DNA from: Pseudomonas paracarnis
GTDB lineage: Bacteria; Pseudomonadota; Gammaproteobacteria; Pseudomonadales; Pseudomonadaceae
DNA: 64,000 nt
Assembly: GCF_904063055.1 (NCBI RefSeq)
Contig: NZ_CAJFCN010000009.1
Location: 172,057 to 236,056 of the forward strand
Reading direction: 5' to 3'
The position numbers were made by a program, and so were the translations under genes. The first letter of the stretch is position 1; the number at the start of each line of letters is the position of its first letter. Under the pieces are notes generated by a model. It had not been told where the DNA came from, did no database searches, and saw only the letters and a program-made list of their open reading frames with translations. Shown here piece after piece: positions 34,341-42,982 of this stretch.

Positions 34341-36479
34341 ATGTTCGACACCCTCTCCATCCGCTTGAAAATCGTGTTGCTGTCCGGCCTGTGCCTGCTG
34401 GGTGTGATTGCACTGGTGGTCGGCATCAATATCTACAACACCAACCAGAACGATCGGTTGGTCAGTGATTCAAGCTCACGAATGCTCACCGCCAGCGTGG
34501 AGCAGTTGCTGCAATCCAAAGCGGCCGAACAGGCCGGCCACTTGCAGCAGACCTTCGGCGAAAACCTGCTGGTGGTCACAGCCCTGGCCGACCAGATCAA
34601 AGACCTGCGTCAGTTGGGCACCCAACGCGCCCTTGAAGCCGGGGCCCTGCGTGAAGAGCTCAACCGCAGCGTCAAAACCGCGTTCGAGCGCAACACCAAA
34701 GTGCTGGGCATCTGGTTGTCGTTCGAACCCAACGGGCTGGATGGCAAGGACAGCGAATTCATCGACGACAAGGCACGCGTCTCCAATGAAAAAGGCCGGT
34801 TTTCCAGCTACTGGAGTCGTGCTGGCGGCGAAGGCCAGAACACCATCATGGTCGAAGATGACCTGACCAAGACCACCCTCAACCTCAGCGGCACGCCCTA
34901 CAACATCTGGTACACCTGCCCACGGGACACGCGCAGTACGTGCCTGCTGGACCCGTACGAAGACACGGTGGCCGGCAAACCGGTACTGATGACTACCATT
35001 TCCCTGCCGCTGATCGTCGACGGCAAAGTCATCGGTGTCGTCGGCGTGGACATCGCCCTCACCGCCCTGCAAGCGACCACCGATGCTGCGCAGAAAGACC
35101 TGTTCAACGGTGCCGCCCACCTGGAGATTCTGTCCAGCACCGGCCTGATCGCCGCCTACAGCGGTGAACCAGCCAAAGTCGGCAAGAACCTGATCGACAG
35201 CATCGGCGCCGAAGGCAAGGAGATCGTGCAACTGCTGGCCAATGACCGTCCGGTGATCCGTGAGCAGGACGACACCATTCGTGCCGTGTACCCGCTCAAG
35301 CCGATTGCCGGTGCCAAATCCTGGGGCGTGGTGATCAAGCTGCCCAAAGCGGTGATGCTGGCCGACAACGAAAAACTGCAAGCCGTACTCGACGAGGCCC
35401 AGGCAACAGGCACGCTAAAAGCCCTGCTGGTGGCCGCCGCCGCTGGCCTGCTGGGCTTGCTGTTGATCTGGCTGACCGCTACTGGCGTGACCCGCCCTAT
35501 CAATAGCGTGGCCGCCATGCTCAAGGACATCGCCAGCGGTGACGGCGACCTCACCCAGCGCCTGGCCTACGCCAAGAAGGACGAACTGGGCGAGCTGGTG
35601 AACTGGTTCAACCGCTTCCTCGACAAGCTGCAGCCGACCATTGCGCAGATCAAGCAAAGCATCACCGAAGCTCGTGGGACGGCCGATCAGTCGTCCGCCA
35701 TTGCGCGCCAGACCAGCGAAGGCATGCAGGTGCAGTTCCGTGAAATCGACCAGGTCGCCACCGCGTCGAACGAAATGAGCGCCACCGCCCACGACGTGGC
35801 CAACAGCGCCTCCAATGCCGCCAGCGCGGCACGCGGCGCCGACCAGTCGGCTCGCGAAGGCATGTCGATCATCGAGCAGAGCACCCGCGATATCACCACC
35901 CTGGCCGACGAAGTCAGCAAAGCCGTGGGCGAAGTCGAAGCCCTGGCGGTCAACAGCGAGCAAATCGGTTCAGTGCTGGAGGTGATCCGCAGCATTGCCG
36001 AACAGACCAACCTGCTGGCGTTGAATGCGGCGATTGAAGCGGCACGCGCCGGGGAAAGCGGACGGGGCTTTGCGGTGGTGGCCGACGAGGTGCGCAACCT
36101 GGCCAAACGCACCCAGGACTCTGTGGAAGAAATCCGCCTGGTGATCGAGCGTATCCAGAGCGGCACCCGTGGCGTAGTGGCGACCATGCACTCCAGCCAG
36201 CATCAGGCGCAGAGCAATGCCGGGCAGATCCATCAAGCCGTGCAAGCCCTGGGCAAGATCAGCGACGCGGTCACCGTGATCAGCGACATGAACCTGCAAA
36301 TCGCCAGCGCGGCCGAACAGCAGAGCGCGGTGGCCGAAGAGGTCAACCGCAACGTCTCGGCGATTCGCACCGTGACCGAAACCCTCACGGGCCAGGCCAC
36401 CGAGTCGGCGGCGATCAGCAGCCAGCTCAATGCGCTGGCCAGCCAGCAGATGAAGTTGATGGATCAGTTCAGGGTCTGA
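34341..36479 (+). CDS. Methyl-accepting chemotaxis protein with dCache domain
   Basis: A 712-residue chemoreceptor. Helix 1 is at residues 9-31, an about 320-residue periplasmic dCache-type ligand domain follows, helix 2 is near residue 360-382, then HAMP and a long cytoplasmic coiled coil with the conserved tip 'LLALNAAIEAARAGESGRGF' (cited in part) and 'VVADEVRNLAKRTQDSVEEI' (cited in part). dCache receptors commonly bind amino acids or polyamines; the ligand cannot be read from the sequence. ATG 34341 is chosen as giving the normal N-terminus; an in-frame GTG at 34329 is also possible. The leader contains a 12-bp inverted repeat (34285-34296 with 34318-34329). Confidence 0.9.
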   Translation: MFDTLSIRLKIVLLSGLCLLGVIALVVGINIYNTNQNDRLVSDSSSRMLTASVEQLLQSKAAEQAGHLQQTFGENLLVVTALADQIKDLRQLGTQRALEAGALREELNRSVKTAFERNTKVLGIWLSFEPNGLDGKDSEFIDDKARVSNEKGRFSSYWSRAGGEGQNTIMVEDDLTKTTLNLSGTPYNIWYTCPRDTRSTCLLDPYEDTVAGKPVLMTTISLPLIVDGKVIGVVGVDIALTALQATTDAAQKDLFNGAAHLEILSSTGLIAAYSGEPAKVGKNLIDSIGAEGKEIVQLLANDRPVIREQDDTIRAVYPLKPIAGAKSWGVVIKLPKAVMLADNEKLQAVLDEAQATGTLKALLVAAAAGLLGLLLIWLTATGVTRPINSVAAMLKDIASGDGDLTQRLAYAKKDELGELVNWFNRFLDKLQPTIAQIKQSITEARGTADQSSAIARQTSEGMQVQFREIDQVATASNEMSATAHDVANSASNAASAARGADQSAREGMSIIEQSTRDITTLADEVSKAVGEVEALAVNSEQIGSVLEVIRSIAEQTNLLALNAAIEAARAGESGRGFAVVADEVRNLAKRTQDSVEEIRLVIERIQSGTRGVVATMHSSQHQAQSNAGQIHQAVQALGKISDAVTVISDMNLQIASAAEQQSAVAEEVNRNVSAIRTVTETLTGQATESAAISSQLNALASQQMKLMDQFRV

Positions 36480-36507
36480 CTCGGTTCTGAAAACACTAAA
36501 CATCTGG

Positions 36508-36596
36508 GTGGGAGCCGGGCTCGCCCGCGATGCAGACAACTCGGTGTATCTGTGAAACCGAGTCGATGCCATCGCAGGCAAGCCAGCTCTCACATA
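36508..36596. repeat. REP pair, divergent cores
   Basis: The left core is GTGGGAGCCGGGCTCGCC and the right core is the complement of GTGAGAGCTGGCTTGCC. Both differ from the main consensus at two or three positions, suggesting an older pair. It is between the chemoreceptor and the nitroreductase gene. Confidence 0.8.
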
Positions 36597-36614
36597 GAGC
36601 AGAACAGCGGTGAA

Positions 36615-37178
36615 TTACCGGCCGGGCCAGGCCTGGACGAACGGCGTCAGGTCTTCCTTCGGCGCCGTACGCGGTGGGTTCTGCGGTGTGCCCAGGTAGA
36701 GAAAGCCAATCACTTCTTCATTCGCCGCCAACCCCAGGCCTTTGGCGACATGGGCCGAGTAGGACAATTCGCCAGTACGCCACACCGCGCCAATACCCTG
36801 GGCATACGCCGCCAGCAGAATGCCGTGGGCCGCACAGGCGGCGGCCAGCAATTGCTCGGACTTGGGCACTTTGAAATGCTCTTGCACACGTGCAATCACC
36901 ACCACCACCAGCGGCGCACGCAGCGGGCCGTTCTGGGCTTTATCGATGGCGGCTTGCGGTGCGTCGGCGTCTTGCAGGCGGGCGGCTTCGGCCAACAGCG
37001 TGCCCATCTGTTCACGGGCTGCGCCTTCGACGGTGAGGAAACGCCACGGGCGCAGTTGACCGTGATCGGGCGCGCGCATGGCGGCGGCGAACAGCAGGTC
37101 GCGCTGCTCCTGGGTCGGTGCCGGGTCGAGCAAACGGGGCACGGAAACACGGTTGAGCAAAGCGTCGAGAGCCTGCAT
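36615..37178 (-). CDS. Nitroreductase family protein (YdjA-like)
   Basis: A 187-residue FMN-dependent nitroreductase. 'LFAAAMRAPDHGQLRPWRF' (cited in part) near residue 30 and 'AHGILLAAYAQGIGAVWRTG' (cited in part) near 118 give the flavin and substrate sites. E. coli YdjA is the type relative. It should reduce nitro or quinone compounds with NAD(P)H, with physiological substrate unknown. It diverges from the iron-linked cluster. Confidence 0.9.
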   Translation of the reverse strand: MQALDALLNRVSVPRLLDPAPTQEQRDLLFAAAMRAPDHGQLRPWRFLTVEGAAREQMGTLLAEAARLQDADAPQAAIDKAQNGPLRAPLVVVVIARVQEHFKVPKSEQLLAAACAAHGILLAAYAQGIGAVWRTGELSYSAHVAKGLGLAANEEVIGFLYLGTPQNPPRTAPKEDLTPFVQAWPGR

Positions 37179-37241
37179 TGGCCACCTCCATAAAAAAATG
37201 TGCAGCCATTCTAGCGGGAAAGAATCGGGATGCCACCAAAC

Positions 37242-37258
37242 GATAATTGCTCTTATTC
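37242..37258. promoter_or_regulatory. Possible Fur box upstream of the di-heme oxidoreductase gene
   Basis: GATAATTGCTCTTATTC has a good left half (GATAAT) and a weak right half, 61 nt before the start. Iron regulation of this kind of cluster is known in Pseudomonas, but the site is imperfect. Confidence 0.4.
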
Positions 37259-37318
37259 AATCTGCCCTGCCCTGTTAGACTTTGCGCCTTAATTTTCTGC
37301 CCTCGTCCAGGAATCTCG

Positions 37319-38758
37319 ATGTTCCGTGCGCTTTTGTACCTGCCTGCAGCGTTGATGGCTTTAAGCCTGACTGCTTGCGATGACGCCCCTCGCTTCACGA
37401 AAGCAGAGCCGGGTGAATCGCGGGCCGGTGGCGCGGCGACGGTAAACAAGCGCGACCAGAACGCCTTTTCCCTGCCCTCGGCCAACCTCGCGCCGACGCG
37501 GCGCCTGGACTTCAGCGTCGGCAACAGTTTCTTTCGCAACCCGTGGGTGATTGCGCCGTCCACCACCACGGCGCGCGATGGCCTGGGCCCACTGTTCAAT
37601 ACCAACGCCTGCCAGAACTGCCATATCAAGGATGGCCGTGGCCACCCGCCGCTGCCCGACGCGCCCAATGCCGTGTCGATGCTGGTGCGCCTGTCCATCC
37701 ATCCCTCTATTACAGAGCAGCCAGCCTACGCCAAGCTCATCGAACAGATCGGCGTGGTACCCGAGCCGGTCTACGGCGGGCAACTCCAGGACATGGCGGT
37801 GCCCGGCGTTGCGCCGGAAGGCAAGGTGCGGGTCGACTACACACCGGTCAACGTCAGATTCAAGGACGGTACGGTGATTGAATTACGCAAGCCCGACCTG
37901 CAGATCACCCAACTCGGCTACGGCCCGATGCACCCCGGCACACGCTTCTCGGCGCGTATCGCCCCGCCGATGATCGGCCTGGGCCTGCTCGAAGCGATCA
38001 GCGATGCCGATATCCTGCGCAACACAGACCCCAAGACCGCCGACAAAGAGGCTATTGTCGGCCGCGCCAATTGGGTCTGGGATGACGCTCAGGCCAAAAC
38101 TGTCCTCGGGCGTTTTGGCTGGAAAGCCGGGCAGCCCAACCTCAATCAACAAAACGTTCACGCGTTTTCTGGTGATATGGGCCTCACCACGTCCCTGAGA
38201 CCCTTCGATGACTGCACCGACGCCCAAGTGGCCTGCAAACAGGCGCCCAACGGCAATGGCCCGCAGGGTGAACCGGAAGTCAGCGATAACATCCTGCGCC
38301 TGGTGCTGTTCTACACCCGCAACCTCGCGGTGCCCGCACGTCGGGACGTTGATACGCCGCAAGTGCTGGCCGGCAAGAACCTGTTCTACCAGGCCGGTTG
38401 CCAAGGCTGTCACAAGCCCAGCTTCACCACCGCCGCCAATGCAGCCGAACCTGAACTGGCCAACCAGGTGATTCGCCCCTACAGCGACCTGCTGCTGCAC
38501 GATATGGGCGAAGGCCTGGCCGACAACCGTAGCGAATTCAAAGCCACTGGCCGCGACTGGCGCACCCCGCCGCTGTGGGGCATTGGCCTGACGCAAACCG
38601 TGAGTGGTCACACCCAGTTCCTGCATGACGGCCGCGCCCGCAACCTGCTTGAAGCCGTGCTGTGGCATGGCGGTGAAGCCCAAGCGGCGCAGCAACATGT
38701 GTTGTCGTTCAATGCCGAGCAGCGTGCCGCGTTGCTGGCGTTCCTGAATTCTTTATAA
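37319..38758 (+). CDS. Di-heme oxidoreductase-like c-type cytochrome lipoprotein
   Basis: A 479-residue protein of the DUF1111 / thiol-oxidoreductase-like family. A lipobox cysteine ends the signal sequence ('LMALSLTAC'). Two CxxCH heme c sites are visible, CQNCH near residue 101 and CQGCH near 361, plus 'LHDGRARNLLEAVLWHGGEA' (cited in part) near 443. It resembles PA4371, found with imelysin-like proteins in iron-responsive operons. The start has AGGAA 7 nt upstream. It is the first of three genes ending at 40954. Confidence 0.86.
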   Translation: MFRALLYLPAALMALSLTACDDAPRFTKAEPGESRAGGAATVNKRDQNAFSLPSANLAPTRRLDFSVGNSFFRNPWVIAPSTTTARDGLGPLFNTNACQNCHIKDGRGHPPLPDAPNAVSMLVRLSIHPSITEQPAYAKLIEQIGVVPEPVYGGQLQDMAVPGVAPEGKVRVDYTPVNVRFKDGTVIELRKPDLQITQLGYGPMHPGTRFSARIAPPMIGLGLLEAISDADILRNTDPKTADKEAIVGRANWVWDDAQAKTVLGRFGWKAGQPNLNQQNVHAFSGDMGLTTSLRPFDDCTDAQVACKQAPNGNGPQGEPEVSDNILRLVLFYTRNLAVPARRDVDTPQVLAGKNLFYQAGCQGCHKPSFTTAANAAEPELANQVIRPYSDLLLHDMGEGLADNRSEFKATGRDWRTPPLWGIGLTQTVSGHTQFLHDGRARNLLEAVLWHGGEAQAAQQHVLSFNAEQRAALLAFLNSL

Positions 38759-38789
38759 GCTTTGCCCCACTTACAGAAGGGAGCTCGAC

Positions 38790-39854
38790 ATGTTTCGTCC
38801 CAAGTTGTTGTTCACCAGCCTCGCCGCCCTGGCCTTGGGCGCCTGCTCGCCCCAAGACCCGCAAGCAGTGACCTCGGCAGCCATCGCCAAGCAAGTGATC
38901 CTGCCGACCTACAGCCGTTGGGTTGAGGCCGACCGTCAGTTGGCCGTCAGCGCCCTGGCCTACTGCCAAGGCAAGGAAAGCCTGGACACCGCCCGCGCTG
39001 ACTTCCTGCACGCACAAAAAGCCTGGGCCGAGCTGCAACCGCTGCTGATCGGCCCGCTGGCCGAAGGCAACCGGGCGTGGCAGGTGCAGTTCTGGCCAGA
39101 CAAGAAGAACCTGGTCGGCCGCCAGGTCGAGCAACTGGTCAGCGCCCAGCCGCAGATCGACGCCGCGGCCCTGGCGAAATCCAGCGTGGTAGTGCAGGGC
39201 CTGTCGGCCTACGAATACATCCTCTACGACGCCAAGCCCGACGTCGCCGACGAAGCCCAGAAAGCCCGCTATTGCCCGTTACTGATGGCCATCGGCGAGC
39301 GCCAGAAAGTCCTGGCCGAAGAGATCCTGGCCAGCTGGAACAGCACCGACGGCATGCTCGCGCAGATGACCAAGTTTCCGAACCAGCGCTACGCTGATTC
39401 CCACGAAGCCATCGCCGACCTGCTGCGCGTGCAAGTGACCGCCCTGGACACCCTGAAGAAAAAACTCGGCACCCCAATGGGCCGCCAGACCAAGGGCATC
39501 CCGCAACCGTTCCAGGCCGATGCCTGGCGCAGCCAGTCGTCCCTGCAGAGCCTGGAAGCCAGCCTCGCCGCAGCGCAGACCGTGTGGGTGGGCGTCGATA
39601 ACAAAGGCCTGCGTGGCCTGCTGCCGGCGGACCAGAAGCCCCTGGCCGAGAAAATCGACGCCGCCTACGCAGCGTCGCTGAAACTGTTCGCCAGCAACCA
39701 GCGCACCCTCAACGAACTGTTGAACGACGACGCCGGGCGCCAGCAACTCAACGACATCTACGACAGCCTCAACGTAGTCCATCGCCTGCATGAAGGTGAA
39801 CTGGCCAAGGCGCTGGGCGTCCAACTGGGCTTTAACGCCAACGACGGTGACTGA
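38790..39854 (+). CDS. Imelysin (M75-like) family lipoprotein
   Basis: A 354-residue imelysin-domain protein with a lipoprotein signal ('SLAALALGAC', Cys at residue 20). The helical bundle holds 'VVQGLSAYEYILYD' around residue 130, where family members with metal-binding HxxE carry His. Here the His position is occupied by Ser or Ala, so the putative metallopeptidase site looks absent. Imelysins are now mostly thought to act in iron or copper transfer. It overlaps the DUF1513 start by 1 nt. Confidence 0.85.
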   Translation: MFRPKLLFTSLAALALGACSPQDPQAVTSAAIAKQVILPTYSRWVEADRQLAVSALAYCQGKESLDTARADFLHAQKAWAELQPLLIGPLAEGNRAWQVQFWPDKKNLVGRQVEQLVSAQPQIDAAALAKSSVVVQGLSAYEYILYDAKPDVADEAQKARYCPLLMAIGERQKVLAEEILASWNSTDGMLAQMTKFPNQRYADSHEAIADLLRVQVTALDTLKKKLGTPMGRQTKGIPQPFQADAWRSQSSLQSLEASLAAAQTVWVGVDNKGLRGLLPADQKPLAEKIDAAYAASLKLFASNQRTLNELLNDDAGRQQLNDIYDSLNVVHRLHEGELAKALGVQLGFNANDGD

Positions 39855-40954
39855 TGATGCTCAGGCGACAGGCTTTGGCGGTGGGCAGCGTGCTGCTCAG
39901 CGCTATCACCTTGGGTGGCTGGACGCTGTTCAAGCACAAAGACAAAGGCCCGCTGCTGCTGTCGGCGCGCGATAATGCCGACGGCAAGCACTACGCTGTC
40001 GGCTATCGCCTGGATGGCAAGCCGGTATTTGCCACCCAGGTCGGCCAGCGCTGCCATGACATCATCAACCACCCGACCTTGCCGATTGCACTGTTCGTCG
40101 CCCGTCGCCCAGGCACCGAGAGCTACCTGATCGACCTGCGCGACGGCAGGCTGCTGCAAACTATCACCTCGAACGCCAACCGCCATTTCTATGGGCATGC
40201 GGTGATCCACAAGAGCGGTGACTGGCTGTACGCCACCGAGAACGACACCTCCGACCCCGGTCGGGGCCTGTTGGGGGTGTATAAGTTCGAAGGTGAGCGG
40301 CTGGTGCACAGCGGCGAGATCTCTACCCACGGCATCGGCCCGCATCAAGTCTCGTGGATGCCCGACGGCGAGACGCTGATCGTGGCCAACGGTGGCATTC
40401 GCACCGAAGCCGAAAGCCGGGTAGAAATGAACCTCAACGCCATGGAGCCGAGCCTGGTGCTGATGCGCCGTGACGGCAGCCTGATCAGCAAGGAAACCCT
40501 GGCCCAGCAGATGAACAGCGTGCGGCACATGGGCATCGCCAGCGATGGCACCATCCTCACCGGGCAACAGTTCATGGGCCCGTCCCAGGAGCGTTCCGAG
40601 TTGCTGGCGATCAAGCGCCCGGGGCAGCCGTTCGTGGCGTTCCCAGTGGCGGATGAACAGTTGCAGGCGATGGGGCATTACACCGCCAGCGTGGCGGTGC
40701 ACAGCGAACTGCGCCTGGTGGCGTTGACAGCACCTCGTGGCAATCGCTTTTTTATCTGGGACATGGACACCGCCGAACTGCGCCTGGATGGGCCCTTGCC
40801 GGACTGTGCGGGGGTGGGTGCGGTGGCGGATGGGTTTATCGTGACATCAGGACAGGGGCGTTGCCGCTTCTATGACTGCCGCCAGGAAAAGTTACTGGCA
40901 ACACCACTGGAGTTACCGGCAGGGTTCTGGGATAACCACCTGCACTTGGTCTAA
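39854..40954 (+). CDS. DUF1513 beta-propeller-like protein
   Basis: A 366-residue exported protein (hydrophobic N-terminus 'ALAVGSVLLSAITLGGWTLF'; cited in part) with repeating beta segments such as 'HKSGDWLYATENDTSDPGRG' and 'EISTHGIGPHQVSWMPDGETL' (cited in part), typical of a seven-bladed propeller. It is the PA4373-type partner of the imelysin / di-heme oxidoreductase group. Start ATGATG overlaps the preceding stop. Function unknown, probably in periplasmic iron handling. Confidence 0.85.
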   Translation: MMLRRQALAVGSVLLSAITLGGWTLFKHKDKGPLLLSARDNADGKHYAVGYRLDGKPVFATQVGQRCHDIINHPTLPIALFVARRPGTESYLIDLRDGRLLQTITSNANRHFYGHAVIHKSGDWLYATENDTSDPGRGLLGVYKFEGERLVHSGEISTHGIGPHQVSWMPDGETLIVANGGIRTEAESRVEMNLNAMEPSLVLMRRDGSLISKETLAQQMNSVRHMGIASDGTILTGQQFMGPSQERSELLAIKRPGQPFVAFPVADEQLQAMGHYTASVAVHSELRLVALTAPRGNRFFIWDMDTAELRLDGPLPDCAGVGAVADGFIVTSGQGRCRFYDCRQEKLLATPLELPAGFWDNHLHLV

Positions 40955-40972
40955 AGACCGACGACATCAAAA

Positions 40973-40989
40973 TGTGGGAGCGGGCTTGA
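40973..40989. repeat. Truncated REP abutting a second repeat element
   Basis: ATGTGGGAGCGGGCTTG is the first half of a REP and is directly followed by the GATCGTTCCCACGC element. The expected rest of the REP is missing. Confidence 0.75.
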
Positions 40990-41103
40990 TCGTTCCCACG
41001 CTCTGCGTGGGAATGCAACCCGTGACGCTCTGCGTCACTGGCGCTAACGGACGAGACGCAGAGCGTCTCAAGAGGCATTCCCACGCAGAGCGTGGGAATG
41101 ATC
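40988..41103. repeat. Palindromic GTTCCCACGC-type element, copy 2 (116 bp)
   Basis: Terminal arms GATCGTTCCCACGC and GCGTGGGAATGATC are complementary except for one position. An internal helix GTGACGCTCTGCGTCAC and GACGCAGAGCGTC fill the middle. It is related to the element at 28466-28562 and has the form of a miniature transposable element. Confidence 0.85.
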
Positions 41104-41122
41104 ATGCCTGGCGCACCATAAA

Positions 41123-41151
41123 AAAAGGGCCTCGCATGGCAAGGCCCTTTT
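41123..41151. terminator. Bidirectional terminator of the inaA operon and DUF1513 operon
   Basis: AAAAGGGCC / GGCCCTTTT arms with an 11-nt loop and A/T flanks on both sides, between two convergent transcription units. Confidence 0.85.
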
Positions 41152-41165
41152 CGGGGTCAATCGTT

Positions 41166-41393
41166 TCAACTTTGCGGCCTCATCGCTTGAGACATGCCGA
41201 ACATGAATAACAGCAATTCATGGTCGGGCTTGGCCGCCACACTCGTCTTGGCAATGCGTGGCAGCAGGCATTGCCCGCCACCGTCTACCGCACTCAACAC
41301 TTGTGTACGAGGTTGTTCCCATACCGCCAGGGCCAGGGCTGCAACACCCAATGCCCCGACCAGAAACAAACCTCGTGCTATTTCTAGCTTCAT
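41166..41393 (-). CDS. Small membrane-anchored protein in the inaA operon
   Basis: A 75-residue protein with one N-terminal membrane helix ('GLFLVGALGVAALALAVW') and a short polar tail ending 'HELLLFMFGMSQAMRPQS'. Its ATG overlaps the stop of the InaA kinase by 4 nt (ATGA), so it is translated as the third gene after orf222 and inaA, and the terminator follows it. I do not recognise the family; a role in LPS or envelope modification with its neighbours is a guess from context. Confidence 0.65.
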   Translation of the reverse strand: MKLEIARGLFLVGALGVAALALAVWEQPRTQVLSAVDGGGQCLLPRIAKTSVAAKPDHELLLFMFGMSQAMRPQS

Positions 41394-42109
41394 CTGGTTA
41401 AACCCTTGATAGCGCTGCCAAACGCCGTCTCGTAAAAGTAGCTGAGTTTTTTCCAGTCGGTATCATTCCACGACGAATGGCGGCGCAATTGCAGCATATC
41501 GTGGGACGCGGCCCGATAAGCGGTCAGGCGCTGACGGCATTTCTCGAAATCCAGCAGGGCCACTTCCACTGTCGCCGCATCAGGCTCACCGGTCACCCGC
41601 ACGAAGATGTGCTTGATATACAGGCAACCGTGTTGCCAGCGGCCTTTGTGCATACGAGCCAAGGTGCCGGCCAACTCTTGCAGCAGGCGCTCGTGGACCG
41701 CCTCGCCATACTGTTGGCGGCCACCGGCGGCGTACCAGTTTTCGATCTCGTCGAAACCGTCCAGGGACGCGGTCACCAACAGGGCTTTCCATTGGTGCTC
41801 CGGGTCGCGACGCGCCTCGCAAAACACCAGTTCCGGCACACGCACATCCAGCAAACGCAGGCCTTTGAGGGCATCACGCTCACGCAGCACGGTCGGACGC
41901 CCAAAGGGGTGCAGCCAACTGCGGTAAATGTGGCCGGTCTGGCGCTTGCAATAGAGCAAACGGCCATTAGGGCTTATGACCCGTTGCACGCCACTTTCAC
42001 CACCACGGCGACGGTTGGGTTCTTCCACCCATTCACCCTGTTGACGCCAGAAAAAATCAAATCGTTCTTCGGGAGCTACATGACTGCCTACTACGCACTC
42101 AACTGCCAT
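41390..42109 (-). CDS. inaA: InaA/WapQ-like lipopolysaccharide kinase
   Basis: A 239-residue small protein-kinase-fold enzyme of the InaA/LPS kinase family. 'HGCLYIKHIFV' (catalytic loop) near residue 160 and 'LLDFEKCRQ' (metal loop, DFE) near 185 are visible. In P. fluorescens and P. putida this gene follows colRS and orf222 and is thought to phosphorylate the LPS core (the wapQ annotation of that neighbourhood). ATG 42109 is 4 nt after the methyltransferase stop at 42114. Confidence 0.85.
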   Translation of the reverse strand: MAVECVVGSHVAPEERFDFFWRQQGEWVEEPNRRRGGESGVQRVISPNGRLLYCKRQTGHIYRSWLHPFGRPTVLRERDALKGLRLLDVRVPELVFCEARRDPEHQWKALLVTASLDGFDEIENWYAAGGRQQYGEAVHERLLQELAGTLARMHKGRWQHGCLYIKHIFVRVTGEPDAATVEVALLDFEKCRQRLTAYRAASHDMLQLRRHSSWNDTDWKKLSYFYETAFGSAIKGLTR

Positions 42110-42113
42110 CCTG

Positions 42114-42794
42114 TTACCTCTTGCGCAATACATACACTCGCCACATGGCGTAGAGCGGTATGAAGTCCAGGGATTCCTGAACACGGAAACCGGCCTGCTC
42201 GAATTCTGCCTCGACAGTAGCAGCCGGTAACACAAACCGGTTTTGGTAACCTTCCTGCTCACCTTTTTTGCGACGACGCACTTCGCTGCGCTTGCGCTTC
42301 CAGGCCTTGAAATTACCGTCTACCCACAGCGAAATAATCACGCTGTCGCGGGTAACACGTTGAAACTCGCGCAATATCGTCAATCTATGCTCTGGATCAC
42401 CGATGTGGTGCATCAAGCGCATGCAGAAAATACTGTCGACGGAGTTATCTGGCAAATCGATATCAAAGGCAGACGTCTGCAAAGGGCGTACCCGTTTCAC
42501 CACCTCTGCCGGTTGGGCAGCGGTGGCGATCTTCAACATCGACGCCGAATTGTCAGCTCCGATAATCACACGGTTGGGTTTTTCGGCCAGCAACGGCCAG
42601 AAACGTCCAGCGCCACACGGCAGGTCCAACACCAGGCCCGGCTCACCGGCCATGGCCAATGCGCCGCGCGCCAACTGCTCGTCGCGTTTGTGGGACAACC
42701 GGCGAGCCAGATTGTCCTGATGCTTGAGCAAATATTTCTGCGCGTGTTGATCGTCGTACTTGTCAGAAAATTCCAGCTTGATCGGGGAAGGCAT
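42114..42794 (-). CDS. SAM-dependent methyltransferase (Orf222-like)
   Basis: A 226-residue class I methyltransferase. The SAM-binding motif 'VLDLPCGAGRFWPLL' lies near residue 55, then 'IIGADNSASMLKIA' and 'SIFCMRLMHHIGD'. It is the Pseudomonas gene called orf222 in the literature on root colonisation, located downstream of colRS and followed by inaA. Its substrate is unknown. A ColR-like box lies 68 nt upstream of its start. Confidence 0.87.
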   Translation of the reverse strand: MPSPIKLEFSDKYDDQHAQKYLLKHQDNLARRLSHKRDEQLARGALAMAGEPGLVLDLPCGAGRFWPLLAEKPNRVIIGADNSASMLKIATAAQPAEVVKRVRPLQTSAFDIDLPDNSVDSIFCMRLMHHIGDPEHRLTILREFQRVTRDSVIISLWVDGNFKAWKRKRSEVRRRKKGEQEGYQNRFVLPAATVEAEFEQAGFRVQESLDFIPLYAMWRVYVLRKR

Positions 42795-42861
42795 CTTACG
42801 TCTCCAGTAACTGATGCCTACGACCTTAAGCAGCGAACTGTGATCAACAGGTCAACTCGTT

Positions 42862-42877
42862 GTGAAAATCTTGTCCT
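42862..42877 (-). promoter_or_regulatory. Predicted ColR box of the orf222-inaA operon
   Basis: On the minus strand the site reads AGGACAAGATTTTCAC, sharing ACAAG-W-TTTTCAC with the box upstream of the 45138 gene. The ColR consensus I recall ends in TTTTTCAC, and this copy has one change (ATTTTCAC). Confidence 0.55.
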
Positions 42878-42982
42878 GTCCAATTGCATACATTTCAAGA
42901 CTTTACAGAAACATTCAGTAGCACCGGGCCATCTTCGCCGAAAAGCGGGCAGTCTGCATCAGCAAAACGACAGACTGAAGGG

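Noticed and set aside
28466..41103. CRISPR-like repetition suggested by the recurrent GTTCCCACGC and REP motifs
   Set aside because: The copies are scattered singly or as inverted pairs, with no regular spacers and no cas genes.
41477..42163. 228-residue plus-strand frame opposite inaA
   Set aside because: It is antisense to the kinase gene, with no ribosome site or domain.
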